DNA of 64,000 nucleotides. Origin: Bacteroidota bacterium. Its GTDB lineage: Bacteria > Bacteroidota > Bacteroidia > Bacteroidales > Prolixibacteraceae. The stretch spans positions 1 to 64,000 of the forward strand of contig JAEYNZ010000139.1 of the NCBI GenBank assembly GCA_023412195.1, written 5' to 3'. A program made the position numbers and the translations under genes. The first letter of the stretch is position 1, and every line of letters begins with the position of its first letter. Positions 46,641-55,145 of this stretch are shown piece by piece. The notes under the pieces are model-generated. The model saw nothing but the letters and a program-made list of their open reading frames with translations, was not told the origin of the DNA and did not search any database.

Positions 46641-47354
46641 TTAATGTATAGGAATTTCTATGGCAAGTATTGTTGAAGGTTGCTTAAAGTCTATCACCAG
46701 CGCTTCACTGAATGCCCAAAAACCTGCTGCGTCTCTCTTTTCAAGCAGTTCTCCTTCTGCTTCAGCCATTCCATCAATAACCATGAAATAAACCCCATTC
46801 CCGGGGGAATGCAGAGAATAGGATACCCGCTCCAGGTTATCTGAATCAATCATTGAAATAAATGCGTTCTGGTGAATCCTGAGGGATTCGAATCTCCCGT
46901 CGGAAGAAACTAAAAGCTGCCATTTTTCTTTTCTTCCCGCAGAATCAAACCGCTTTTGCCCGTAACGTGGCTTATGCCCCATCTCATCTGTAAAAATCCA
47001 GATCTGCAACAATGATACAGGTTCGGACGATGATGCATTTGATTCGGAATGCCTGATTCCCGTCCCTGCCGACATAACCTGCACTTCACCAGCAGTAACT
47101 TCTGTTTCATTACCCAATTTGTCAGTATGCTTTATTGACCCCGACAACGGAATGGTTATTATTTCCATGTCCTGGTGGGGATGCATATCGACCCGTTTTC
47201 CCGCCACCACCACATCGTCGTTAAGTACCCTAAGCTTGCCAAAATGCATCCTCTCCTTGTTGTAGTAATCACCAAAACTGAAAGAATGTGCTGTCTTCGA
47301 CCAGCCCCGGTCAACATATCCACGTTCTTCTGCCCTGTGTATGACCTTTTCCAT
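46641..47354 (-). CDS. Pirin family protein
   Basis: The protein has about 237 residues from the ATG at 47354 (MEKVIHRAEERG). It has the pirin double cupin: the metal site DMHPHQDMEI and HSESNAS in the N-terminal cupin and a weaker second cupin. Pirins bind iron and some act as quercetinases; the role is unknown. A longer frame begins at 47408, but that start lies inside the YceI terminator hairpin, so the inner ATG is right. Confidence 0.9.
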   Translation of the reverse strand: MEKVIHRAEERGYVDRGWSKTAHSFSFGDYYNKERMHFGKLRVLNDDVVVAGKRVDMHPHQDMEIITIPLSGSIKHTDKLGNETEVTAGEVQVMSAGTGIRHSESNASSSEPVSLLQIWIFTDEMGHKPRYGQKRFDSAGRKEKWQLLVSSDGRFESLRIHQNAFISMIDSDNLERVSYSLHSPGNGVYFMVIDGMAEAEGELLEKRDAAGFWAFSEALVIDFKQPSTILAIEIPIH

Positions 47355-47369
47355 AGCCAAATTTTTATT

Positions 47370-47395
47370 AAAAAAAAACCCGGATTTCTCCGGGG
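47370..47395 (-). terminator. Rho-independent terminator after yceI
   Basis: On the minus strand, CCCGGA pairs with TCCGGG around a 4-base loop and is followed by nine T. It follows the YceI gene stop and lies just 16 bases before the pirin start, so read-through or a promoter within the hairpin is needed for pirin expression. Confidence 0.85.
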
Positions 47396-47425
47396 CAATA
47401 TTCAGCATTTTTAAGGTATCTTTTC

Positions 47426-48049
47426 TTATTCAATATTTGCTGACTCTAAGGAATCATTTGCCACTATATCGAAATCCAGCGTAAATGTATCGTAAATTAA
47501 GTTATCGCCCAAACCTGAGAAGAATCTTCCCGACCTGAATTTGATGTCATACAATGTACGGTCAACTTCCATTTTTCCTTTGGCTGTAAGTTGATTATCC
47601 TTTACATCAACAGCAGCATCAAAGGTTACAGGGTGCGTAATATCCTTGATGGTCAGATCACCTGTCAGGGTATACTGGTTCCCTGATTTGTGTTTTACAT
47701 CCTTGATTTCAAACTTCGATACAGGATGCTTGTCAACCGAAAAGAAATCATCTGACTTCAGGTGCCCTACCAGGCGCTGGTTGGTTGATTCATTTGTGAT
47801 GTCTTCGCAAACGATACTGCTCATGTCCATGTGTACAACACCTGACTTGAGTTTATTGTCAGCAACTTCCAGCTTGCCATCCTTCAGGTTAATGGTTCCG
47901 TAATGCTCTCCGCTTACTTTCTTCCCGTTCCACTTCACCACGCTTTTTGATGTATTCAATTCATAATCAGCAGCCATGGACTGCACTGCAACAATCGCAA
48001 CCAGTGCAAATATTCCCGATAATTTTTTAAATGTCTTCATGTTTTTCAA
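47426..48049 (-). CDS. YceI family protein
   Basis: The protein has 207 residues with a signal peptide (cleavage after SMAA). The body is the YceI lipocalin-like beta barrel: SVVKWNGKKVSGEHYGTINL opening, then LKSDDFFSVDKHPVSKF and LTIKDITHPVTF. Such proteins bind isoprenoid-type lipids in the periplasm. It ends 30 bases before a terminator. Confidence 0.92.
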   Translation of the reverse strand: MKNMKTFKKLSGIFALVAIVAVQSMAADYELNTSKSVVKWNGKKVSGEHYGTINLKDGKLEVADNKLKSGVVHMDMSSIVCEDITNESTNQRLVGHLKSDDFFSVDKHPVSKFEIKDVKHKSGNQYTLTGDLTIKDITHPVTFDAAVDVKDNQLTAKGKMEVDRTLYDIKFRSGRFFSGLGDNLIYDTFTLDFDIVANDSLESANIE

Positions 48050-48278
48050 TTTCGTTAAAACTTTGGATTTTTAATTTCAACAATAAAGACAAAAAAGTAT
48101 GAAATTTGTTCAAAGGAGGAAATATAATATGCAGTTGCATAAAATAAAAAATCTAATATAAAAGGGCTGCTTCCAATAGCCTTCAATTGTTGCCTGATAG
48201 TATTATAAGGAGTATAAGGTCCTTATTGAACTTGACACCCTTTACTCTTCAGAATAACAACTGCCAAATAACAGCCCT
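48050..48278. other. Intergenic region between YceI and OsmC
   Basis: These 229 bases hold no gene. There is a 7-base hairpin (ATAAGGA 48205-48211 with TCCTTAT 48220-48226) and an AAAGGGCTG (48161-48169) to CAGCCCTTT (48272-48280) pair that could fold a larger structure ending at the OsmC stop. Its effect is unknown. Confidence 0.4.
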
Positions 48279-48695
48279 TTATTCCACTACCCTTATTTCC
48301 CGTTCCATTTTAACTGCTTTCCGGTACAGGGCACTAACCCCGCAATATTTATCTTCTGAAAGCCTGACGGCCTTTTCAAGTTTGTCCATTGGCAGGTCTT
48401 TACCCTTAAACTGGTAAATAACCTTGATGGTATGGTAGTATTTGGGATGTTCTTCCGTCAGTTCACCCTCTACAATAACATTGAATCCTTCGACCTCCAC
48501 CTTCATTTTATTCAGGATCATCACAACATCGATACCGGTGCATCCTGCAAGTGAAGTCAGCATCAGTTTTTTTGGCCGGGGGCCCAGATCGCTGCCTCCT
48601 GACTCTTCGCCTGCGTCAATAACTACCCTGTGCCCGTCCATATCGGTTTCGAACGCAACTTTATCGGTCCATGCCAAATCTACTACATGTTTCAT
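48279..48695 (-). CDS. OsmC-family peroxiredoxin
   Basis: The protein has about 138 residues from ATG 48695. The two catalytic cysteines are in SLAGCTGIDVV and in EDKYCGVSAL. Proteins of this family reduce organic hydroperoxides. The longer frame to 48749 overlaps a good promoter box, so the inner start is better. It is divergent from a Crp-type regulator. Confidence 0.9.
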   Translation of the reverse strand: MKHVVDLAWTDKVAFETDMDGHRVVIDAGEESGGSDLGPRPKKLMLTSLAGCTGIDVVMILNKMKVEVEGFNVIVEGELTEEHPKYYHTIKVIYQFKGKDLPMDKLEKAVRLSEDKYCGVSALYRKAVKMEREIRVVE

Positions 48696-48735
48696 TTCGG
48701 TTCTTTTTATAAGCTGCTGAAGTGCAAAAGCCAGA

Positions 48736-48766
48736 CAAATATACAACATCCAACTATCTGTGTAAA
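48736..48766 (-). promoter_or_regulatory. Promoter of the OsmC gene
   Basis: Minus-strand TATATTTG (48743-48736) fits TAnnTTTG, and TTTA at 48766-48763 sits 19 bases upstream, close to the -33 TTTG consensus. This is the best-formed promoter I found in the window. The start codon follows 41 bases downstream. Confidence 0.6.
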
Positions 48767-48871
48767 TAGTTTTTCTAATTATAGCTGAAATTGTATCTTT
48801 AGACGATTTTTAATCAGCCTTTATAAATATTAAATTTACAGACATTTAAACATAAACAGATTCTGCAAAAT

Positions 48872-49573
48872 ATGAGAAGTATCATCAAAAGGCCAACCGA
48901 CGAGGAAACTGATTTAAGCGGTTTCAACCTGTTTAAAAAACTGGATGAAGAAGAGTTCAACCGGCTGAATTACGAAAAAACCTGTTCGTTATATAAGAAA
49001 GGAACCGTAATATACCGCGAGGGCAGCAGGCTCACCGGGTTTTACTGTGTAACCCGCGGAATTATAAAAATACTGAAAACCGGCATCGACGGAAAAGAAC
49101 AAATCATCCGCTTTGCCAAGAAGGGTGAAATCATTGCTTACCGTTCGCTCCTGAGCCAGGAACTGGCCTGCACAACTGCAAAAGTGATCGATGAGGCAGT
49201 TCTTTGCCATATCCCTTACCAGACCCTGCTTTTCCTTATCAAGAACAACTGGCAGTTTTCGCACCATATGCTGCAGATTGTCTGCCGTGAATTGCGTGAA
49301 GCCAACGACTACATTACCGATATTGCCCAAAAAACGGTTCGTGAACGCCTGGCAGAAGTTCTGCTCCTGCTGAAGGAAAACTTCGAGCTCGACAACCAAA
49401 ACACGCTCCAGATTTCGCTTACCCGCGAAGAACTGGCCAATATGGTGGGCACTGCAACTGAATCGGTCATCAGGCTGTTGTCGGAGTTCAGGCAGGACAA
49501 CCTGATTGAACTGCATGGACGCAAAATCAAATTTCTCGATTCCTCCGGATTAAGGCGTGTTGCCAATATTTAA
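48872..49573 (+). CDS. Crp/Fnr-family transcription regulator
   Basis: The protein has 233 residues. Residues about 20-140 form a cyclic nucleotide-binding fold; residues about 160-225 form a helix-turn-helix (LTREELANMVGTATESVIRLLSEF). I see no FNR-type N-terminal cysteine cluster. The effector is unknown. It lies three bases before a methyltransferase gene, so both probably share a transcript. Confidence 0.9.
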   Translation: MRSIIKRPTDEETDLSGFNLFKKLDEEEFNRLNYEKTCSLYKKGTVIYREGSRLTGFYCVTRGIIKILKTGIDGKEQIIRFAKKGEIIAYRSLLSQELACTTAKVIDEAVLCHIPYQTLLFLIKNNWQFSHHMLQIVCRELREANDYITDIAQKTVRERLAEVLLLLKENFELDNQNTLQISLTREELANMVGTATESVIRLLSEFRQDNLIELHGRKIKFLDSSGLRRVANI

Positions 49574-49576
49574 AAC

Positions 49577-50362
49577 ATGCAGGAACGTCATCAGAATAAG
49601 GACCAGTATTTTGCCGAACAGGGACTAACTACCGAAAAATATGTCATTCCCTATCTTTCGGGACTGACAGATGTTGGACCCGGCCTGAGCGTTCTTGAGA
49701 TTGGCTGTGCTGAAGCAGGTAACCTGAAACCATTTCTTGACAAGGGATGCAAATGTACCGGCATCGACATCTCGTGTGGCCGCATTGAACTGGCAGAAGA
49801 ATATTTTGCCGGCCATCCAAAAAGGGGAAACCTTGAACTGATCTGTCAGGATATATACAAGGCCGACCTGAAAGGCAGAACCTTCGACCTCATTATTATG
49901 CGCGATGTGATAGAACACATACCAGACCAGGAAAAGTTTATGGGATTTGTCAAAAAATTCCTCAAGTCCAATGGCAAATTCTTTTTGGCTTTCCCGCCTT
50001 GGCAGAACCCATTTGGTGGTCACCAGCAGGTATGCCGCAATAAAGTCCTTTCAAAGTTGCCTTGGTTCCACCTTCTGCCAAAAAGCATTTACAGGCACAT
50101 CCTGCAGATGGGTGAAAAAAATGAAAAGAAAGTAGAGGGCCTTCTTGACATTAAGGCCACTGGAATATCCATCGACCGCTTCGAACGCATTCTTAAAAAG
50201 GAAAATTACCTCATCAACAAGCGCACCTTCTTTCTTATAAATCCCAACTACCAGACCAAGTTTGGTATAAAACCCCGCGAACAGGCAACGTTTATAGCTT
50301 CCATTCCATGGTTCAGGAATTTTGTTACCACTGCTGCATATTATGTAATTTCTAAAGGGTAA
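49577..50362 (+). CDS. Class I SAM-dependent methyltransferase
   Basis: This 261-residue protein has motif I VLEIGCAEAGNLKPFL, the acidic strand-2 end TGIDISCGRIELAEE, and LIIMRDVIEHIPDQEKF (motif IV-like). The C-terminal region is extra and of unknown fold. The substrate is not evident; position after the Crp gene may mean shared control. Confidence 0.82.
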   Translation: MQERHQNKDQYFAEQGLTTEKYVIPYLSGLTDVGPGLSVLEIGCAEAGNLKPFLDKGCKCTGIDISCGRIELAEEYFAGHPKRGNLELICQDIYKADLKGRTFDLIIMRDVIEHIPDQEKFMGFVKKFLKSNGKFFLAFPPWQNPFGGHQQVCRNKVLSKLPWFHLLPKSIYRHILQMGEKNEKKVEGLLDIKATGISIDRFERILKKENYLINKRTFFLINPNYQTKFGIKPREQATFIASIPWFRNFVTTAAYYVISKG

Positions 50363-50695
50363 ACTCCGGCTGAAGCAGAGAATAGATGTAAGTTTTTTGA
50401 TGTACTTAAGGTCCTTAAGGTCCTGGGAAAGGGCACTTATGCATTTTCCCTTTCTTTCCCAGTACATACCCTATACCATGTCTATGTCAAATTCGGGAAT
50501 AATTGAATTTAATATAGAGTTGGTATAGCGGAGGTATAGCTTTACATTGTTCTTCGGCAGGATAACCAGGGACTGCAGAACTCCGCAATGAAGCAACACA
50601 TAACCAAAAACAATACCCCCTGTTGCAGAACAGAGGGCATTTAAAATGACCTGCAATAAGGTCAGGTATCTGACAACATCAATGTGTTATGGCGT
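50363..50695. other. Intergenic region with two hairpins
   Basis: No credible gene lies here; a 61-codon frame on the minus strand lacks family or start support. CTGGGAAAG (50423-50431) pairs with CTTTCCCAG (50454-50462), and a second stem (CCCTGTT with AACAG plus a bulge) is near 50617-50638. They may be terminators between the convergent methyltransferase and TapB-like gene. Confidence 0.45.
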
Positions 50696-51370
50696 TTATT
50701 TTAAACTGGTAAGCTCGTTAAAGCCCAGTGGTTTGTCTTTTTTATTGTAGGTTTCTGAACGGACCATACCTACATTTGGAGCATACCATTCAACAACACG
50801 TCCTTCGGTTTTAACAATAGAAACCTTGGAAAACATGTCGTAGGAAATTTTATAGCAATCGAATGTTCCGGCTGGTGTAGTGACTGATTCCTTGCTTTCC
50901 ACCTTCCGGTTTGTGATGTTGGTAACCATATTCATAGGTACAGGTCCTTCAAGTGAAAGCTGAATGGAGGCATCTTTTAGTGTCTGTCCGGCAGCCATTT
51001 TAGCAGGAAACTGCATGTCGGTAGTTTCAATTTTGAACCCTTCAAGTTCAGTAAGGTTCATACTGCCCAGTGCGCTTCTCATATCGATGCAGAAATTTTC
51101 GCCATCGCACCACACGGCATAATTGAATGCCAGGGCTGACTTGCCTTTTGCATCGAATGTTTCAGCAGCAATGTCCATTTTAAGTTTTCCGTCAGACAGG
51201 TCCTTGCGGGTAATTTTCATTTTTGAGGATGATTCTGCCTTTCCGGGCTTGGAATAATAAGTATACCCAAGTTCGGCTCCTTCTTCGGAAGGAAAATACA
51301 GGGTACAATCCTGTGCCTTCAGAAATATTGTGCACGAAAAAAGGACGATCAGTAATGCAATTTTTTTCAT
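50696..51370 (-). CDS. TapB-like/DUF3108-like secreted protein
   Basis: The protein has 224 residues with a signal peptide ending at FLKAQ. The body is beta-rich with the pattern ITRKDLSDGKLKMDI and ESVTTPAGTFDCYKISYDMF, and ends with WYAPNVGMVRSETYNKKDK, matching the TapB/DUF3108-like group. It is probably periplasmic. Function is unknown. It follows an OmpA gene 69 bases upstream on the same strand. Confidence 0.78.
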   Translation of the reverse strand: MKKIALLIVLFSCTIFLKAQDCTLYFPSEEGAELGYTYYSKPGKAESSSKMKITRKDLSDGKLKMDIAAETFDAKGKSALAFNYAVWCDGENFCIDMRSALGSMNLTELEGFKIETTDMQFPAKMAAGQTLKDASIQLSLEGPVPMNMVTNITNRKVESKESVTTPAGTFDCYKISYDMFSKVSIVKTEGRVVEWYAPNVGMVRSETYNKKDKPLGFNELTSLK

Positions 51371-51439
51371 CTTATATCATTTTTTAGTGTTTACACATCA
51401 TAATATGCGGGCAGAAAAATCCGCTATGGGAGTACTCTG

Positions 51440-52753
51440 TTATAATTTGATGAATTCCACCCGGCGGTTCTGAGCCTTGTTGGCTGGAGTATCGTTTGGA
51501 GCTACAGGTTTTGATTCCCCGGCTCCCTGAGTTTCCATACGAGAGGCCTCAATTCCGAATGCTTTGGACAGTTCATTTCGTACCGCTTCGGCACGGCGTT
51601 TTGAAAGTTCGAGGTTCAGGGAATCGTCACCATCGCTGTCGGTGTGACCTGTAATGGTTACACGGACCGATGCATTTTCCTTCAGCACGTCGGCAATGCT
51701 TTTAAGTGTCCCATACGATTCAGGTTTTATATCGGCTTTGTTAACATCGAAAGTAATACCATAGGTTACAAGTTTTCCTTCCGTTATTAACTTACTTCGG
51801 GTATCGGGCGATGCAGTGGTAATTTTAAAATTGGAGATCATGGGTTGACTGTAAGCGTCCCATCCCGAGAACCTGAACCTGTTGAAAGTGGTATTCTGGT
51901 GAATGTTTGTAGGTACATCAAGAACTTTGGCACCCTGATGGTAAATCCTGACCCTCCGCTTCTGTATCCACATGATGACATGATTAAGCTGCTCCTTTAA
52001 AACAGGATTTTTAGTAGCCTGGCCATCAAAATTGTCAGCATTATCCTCGTTGCGGTATCCCCTGGTTTCCCAGCCATCAGGTTTAAGCCGCACATGAAGC
52101 CCACCTTCACCCGGATAAAGGTCATTATTCAGTTCCTTTGCTGCATCAGGGTAGTCATTATAAAGCGAAAATTGTATACCATAATGATATTCTTCATCAG
52201 GAATGATATCAAATTCGATAATGAAGTTTTCGGGGAACTCAAGTTGCCTGGTGTAACAGTACACTGCATCTTCACCATTCATGTGAAACCAGTTGCCGGG
52301 GGCAATATTTACAGTTTTAACCTCTCCTCCACCGTTGGAAGTCCAGAGTGCCGGAAAATCCCCTATGGCATCCTGTGAAAAATCCTCGAAATAAAGTACC
52401 TTGTCTCCCGGAACAAAATCATATTGTGTAACGCTTACCAGTTTTGGTTGCTGGTTTTGCGATCGGACAGCCGGTTCATCCAGGGGTTCATTATCTTCAG
52501 GTTCATCTTCATTCTGATCTTCAGGCTGGCTGGTTTCATCCGCATTTTGTTTTTTCTTTTTCAATAATCCGCCAATTCCTTCTTCAATTTTATTAAACCC
52601 GGCATCGATACCTCCTTCAATTTTAGAATTAACACGGTTGGTTCCCTGTTCTTTGGCTGTTCGTTTCGGGCTGATGACCTGTGCCATACATTCATTCTGT
52701 GCAAACCAAAAGGTCAAAACAACAGCAATTGATAAACAAATAAAAATTTTCAT
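51440..52753 (-). CDS. OmpA-family outer membrane protein
   Basis: This 437-residue protein has a signal peptide, an acidic Asp/Glu/Pro-rich segment at about 70-100, a concanavalin-like jelly-roll region (YFEDFSQDAIGDFPALWTSN onwards), and a C-terminal OmpA peptidoglycan-binding domain (VTITGHTDSDGDDSLNLELS, RRAEAVRNEL). It anchors to peptidoglycan. The jelly-roll may bind a glycan or protein; this is inference. Confidence 0.88.
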   Translation of the reverse strand: MKIFICLSIAVVLTFWFAQNECMAQVISPKRTAKEQGTNRVNSKIEGGIDAGFNKIEEGIGGLLKKKKQNADETSQPEDQNEDEPEDNEPLDEPAVRSQNQQPKLVSVTQYDFVPGDKVLYFEDFSQDAIGDFPALWTSNGGGEVKTVNIAPGNWFHMNGEDAVYCYTRQLEFPENFIIEFDIIPDEEYHYGIQFSLYNDYPDAAKELNNDLYPGEGGLHVRLKPDGWETRGYRNEDNADNFDGQATKNPVLKEQLNHVIMWIQKRRVRIYHQGAKVLDVPTNIHQNTTFNRFRFSGWDAYSQPMISNFKITTASPDTRSKLITEGKLVTYGITFDVNKADIKPESYGTLKSIADVLKENASVRVTITGHTDSDGDDSLNLELSKRRAEAVRNELSKAFGIEASRMETQGAGESKPVAPNDTPANKAQNRRVEFIKL

Positions 52754-52846
52754 GGTAAATACAATTTATTCAGGTTTTGGAACCTAAAGCAACTGCATTT
52801 TAGCCTGATCTGATAGTAAAAATCCGACAACTAAACCACCAATGAA

Positions 52847-53650
52847 TCAGTCTTTTTTTCCGGAAAGGATTTTGACATATTGCAGGTCACGCTTAAAAAA
52901 ACGACCCGGGGTTTCATCCGTGATCTCTTTGAAATCTTTAATAAAATGTGTCTGATCGAAGTAATTTCCATCGAAAACCACATTCTGATAATCTACTGGT
53001 CCTTTGTTATTCAGCTTTTTCCAGAGATAATTTACCCGGACAATCCTGGCAAGTGTTTTAGGGCAGACTCCGATCCGCGATTTAAATTGCCGCTGAATGG
53101 TACGTTCACTGACTGCAAGACTTTTTTCAAGCACGGTTACCGGGATATTAAAACCTCCTGTGAGAATTTTTTCATAGAATGTGTCAACTTCATCAGGAAC
53201 ATATGTACCGGGAAATATATCGTAAACGAATTTCTCAAACAAAGCGACCCAGTCCTCCATATTATTTATCCGGGTCAGTTCCTGCCAAAGGTTATGAAAT
53301 GGAGTTTCCGGCAGCGGAAGGTACATATGAGGCCCCGGTGCCAGGCTGATATTGAAAATCCGGGAGAACACTGCAGGCTTGCATGTAACCACGAGAGTTT
53401 CATTTTTTTTACTGATGCGCATAAGGTTTGCCTTGGTTATCACGGGGGCTATAAAATATGCCGGCAGCAGACCTTCAACAGGTTTCAGCATATATGGGGG
53501 CGTATTGAAATGGAAAACCAGTGAGATATCATCACGGGGGATAAACTTATCAAGCACTTCACTTTTTCCATCGAAACTAATAAACAGGAACTGCTTTACA
53601 AGCCACTCCAGATTTTTTCCGGGATTTTTAAAAGATACTTCAACTGCCAT
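52847..53650 (-). CDS. AraC-family transcription regulator
   Basis: This 267-residue protein has an N-terminal DUF6597-like region and a C-terminal helix-turn-helix pair (AVSERTIQRQFKSRIGVCPK, then FDQTHFIKDFKEITDETPGRF). The target and effector are not known. It faces the OmpA gene from upstream on the same strand, with 93 bases between. Confidence 0.9.
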   Translation of the reverse strand: MAVEVSFKNPGKNLEWLVKQFLFISFDGKSEVLDKFIPRDDISLVFHFNTPPYMLKPVEGLLPAYFIAPVITKANLMRISKKNETLVVTCKPAVFSRIFNISLAPGPHMYLPLPETPFHNLWQELTRINNMEDWVALFEKFVYDIFPGTYVPDEVDTFYEKILTGGFNIPVTVLEKSLAVSERTIQRQFKSRIGVCPKTLARIVRVNYLWKKLNNKGPVDYQNVVFDGNYFDQTHFIKDFKEITDETPGRFFKRDLQYVKILSGKKD

Positions 53651-53713
53651 TAGGGAATTGATTTAGATCAGTTACAGGTTAAGCAAATATAATCAATAAA
53701 TAAATTGATCCTG

Positions 53714-53863
53714 CTAACTGTTGTTTTTAGGAAGGGGCCCCGGCTGAGAAACTTTTATGCTGTTCAGGATTTGCCGGAGATTCATGGTCATTGAACCACA
53801 GGTTCCACGTGTAACTATTTTTATGTCCGCCCCGCATGGATCGCTTAAATTCCTGGCTGTCAT
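53714..53863 (-). CDS. Candidate small peptide after the EnvC-like gene
   Basis: A 49-codon frame starts at an ATG that overlaps the EnvC-like stop by one base (TAATG), as in coupled genes. Its sequence has two cysteines and no family I know. A different frame over the same bases (35-48 codons) has more protein-like composition, including a MRGGHKNSYTWN segment. I cannot decide between them, and neither may be translated. Confidence 0.2.
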   Translation of the reverse strand: MTARNLSDPCGADIKIVTRGTCGSMTMNLRQILNSIKVSQPGPLPKNNS

Positions 53864-55107
53864 TATTTACCCAGCCATTCTTCAGGATTAAGCTTCTGGT
53901 TTTCTTTCCAGATCTGGAATTTCAGGATGGTTTTGCCATCGTCTGAATCGGTGTATATGGTTCCGATAATCTGGCGGACAGAAATCTTATCACCGGTTTT
54001 AACGGTCACTTCGCGCAAATTGGAATATACTGTCAGGTAGTTGCCATGCCTTATTATCACTGCAGAGTTGCCTCCAGTGATTCCGAACACCCGGCTTACT
54101 TCACCGTTGAACACGGCACGTGCCCTGGCACCAGATTCGGTAGTAATGCTTATGCCGTTACTGCGCACCTGTACATTCTGAAGAACGGCATGCCTGTGAA
54201 TACCAAACTTCTCGGTAATGATACCCCTTTCAACAGGCCATGGCAGCCGCAATTTATTTTGTTCAAAGTTGTCGCCTATCAGTTTCTGCTCCGGAGTAAG
54301 TGCGAAAGCAGGAGCTCCTGCCTTGCGGTTTTTACTGGCCTCTTCTTCTATAATTTTCTGGATTTCCCGTTCAAGCTGCTGTTCAGCACGACGCTGCTGT
54401 TCCAGTTTCTGGCGCAAATCACGTTGCTGCGATTTCAGCTTCTGCACTTCCTGGTTCTGGCTGTTCTTTTCCTGCTGAAGCTTTTGTGCCTCTGCCTGTG
54501 CTTCCGCCAGCAGCTGACGGCGGGTCTGGGTATACTGCTCAAGTTGTTCCACCTTTTCATTCAGGAGCTGCTGCACTGCATTCATGGCCTGCAGCTGGTT
54601 ATTACGGATGGCTGTATACCTGCGCATGTAAAGCATCCGCCTGTATGCCTGGTTAAAATTTTCTGATGAAAGCAGGAACAGCAGGTAGTTTCCGGTGTTT
54701 TTACTGATATAACTCAGCCTGATCAGCTCGGCATATTCGGCCTTCATTTTTTCAAAATCGTTTTGAAGCATGTCTATGACCAGCCGGTTATCGGCTATAA
54801 ACCCCTGGTAAAGTCTGACCTCCCCATTAAGGCTGCCTATGAGTTCGTTCCTTTGGCTGATGTTGTTGTTTATCAGCTGCAGCCGGTTAATTGAAGCTTT
54901 CTCCTGCTGTTGTGCCTGGTTTAAAAGTTTGGTTGTAAGTTCAATTTCTTTGGCGGCATTCTGTTTTTTTTGCTGCAGGTCGGAAATGGATTGTGCATTC
55001 AAAAAAACAGGGGTAGACAACAGGAAAACCATCATAAGCCAAAAGGCCCGGTTAAGGAGGTGTGGGAAAGTATTGTTAATATGACTGAAGCCAATTATTC
55101 TGTTCAC
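53863..55107 (-). CDS. EnvC-like protein with degenerate LytM (M23) domain
   Basis: The protein has 414 residues: signal peptide, a long coiled coil (about 38-270, rich in Gln, Glu, Arg), and a LytM domain (about 290-414). The zinc ligands of active M23 enzymes are missing: the HxxxD site reads as a VRSNG-type loop, and the HxH is replaced by LKFQIW. So it is likely an amidase activator, like EnvC or NlpD, not a peptidase. It neighbours DUF4292, TPR and dut genes in a usual Bacteroidota order. Confidence 0.88.
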   Translation of the reverse strand: MNRIIGFSHINNTFPHLLNRAFWLMMVFLLSTPVFLNAQSISDLQQKKQNAAKEIELTTKLLNQAQQQEKASINRLQLINNNISQRNELIGSLNGEVRLYQGFIADNRLVIDMLQNDFEKMKAEYAELIRLSYISKNTGNYLLFLLSSENFNQAYRRMLYMRRYTAIRNNQLQAMNAVQQLLNEKVEQLEQYTQTRRQLLAEAQAEAQKLQQEKNSQNQEVQKLKSQQRDLRQKLEQQRRAEQQLEREIQKIIEEEASKNRKAGAPAFALTPEQKLIGDNFEQNKLRLPWPVERGIITEKFGIHRHAVLQNVQVRSNGISITTESGARARAVFNGEVSRVFGITGGNSAVIIRHGNYLTVYSNLREVTVKTGDKISVRQIIGTIYTDSDDGKTILKFQIWKENQKLNPEEWLGK

Positions 55108-55145
55108 CTCATTTAGTTTATAGTCCTTTTAAAAATGATTCTGGA

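Noticed and set aside
50471..50656. 61-codon frame on the minus strand
   Set aside because: No family, and crosses a hairpin; likely chance.
54046..54666. 206-codon frame opposite the EnvC-like coiled coil
   Set aside because: The Leu-rich look comes from mirrored Gln/Glu codons of the coiled coil.
53863..55107. Broken M23 peptidase pseudogene
   Set aside because: The frame is intact and full length; loss of ligands matches EnvC-type activators.
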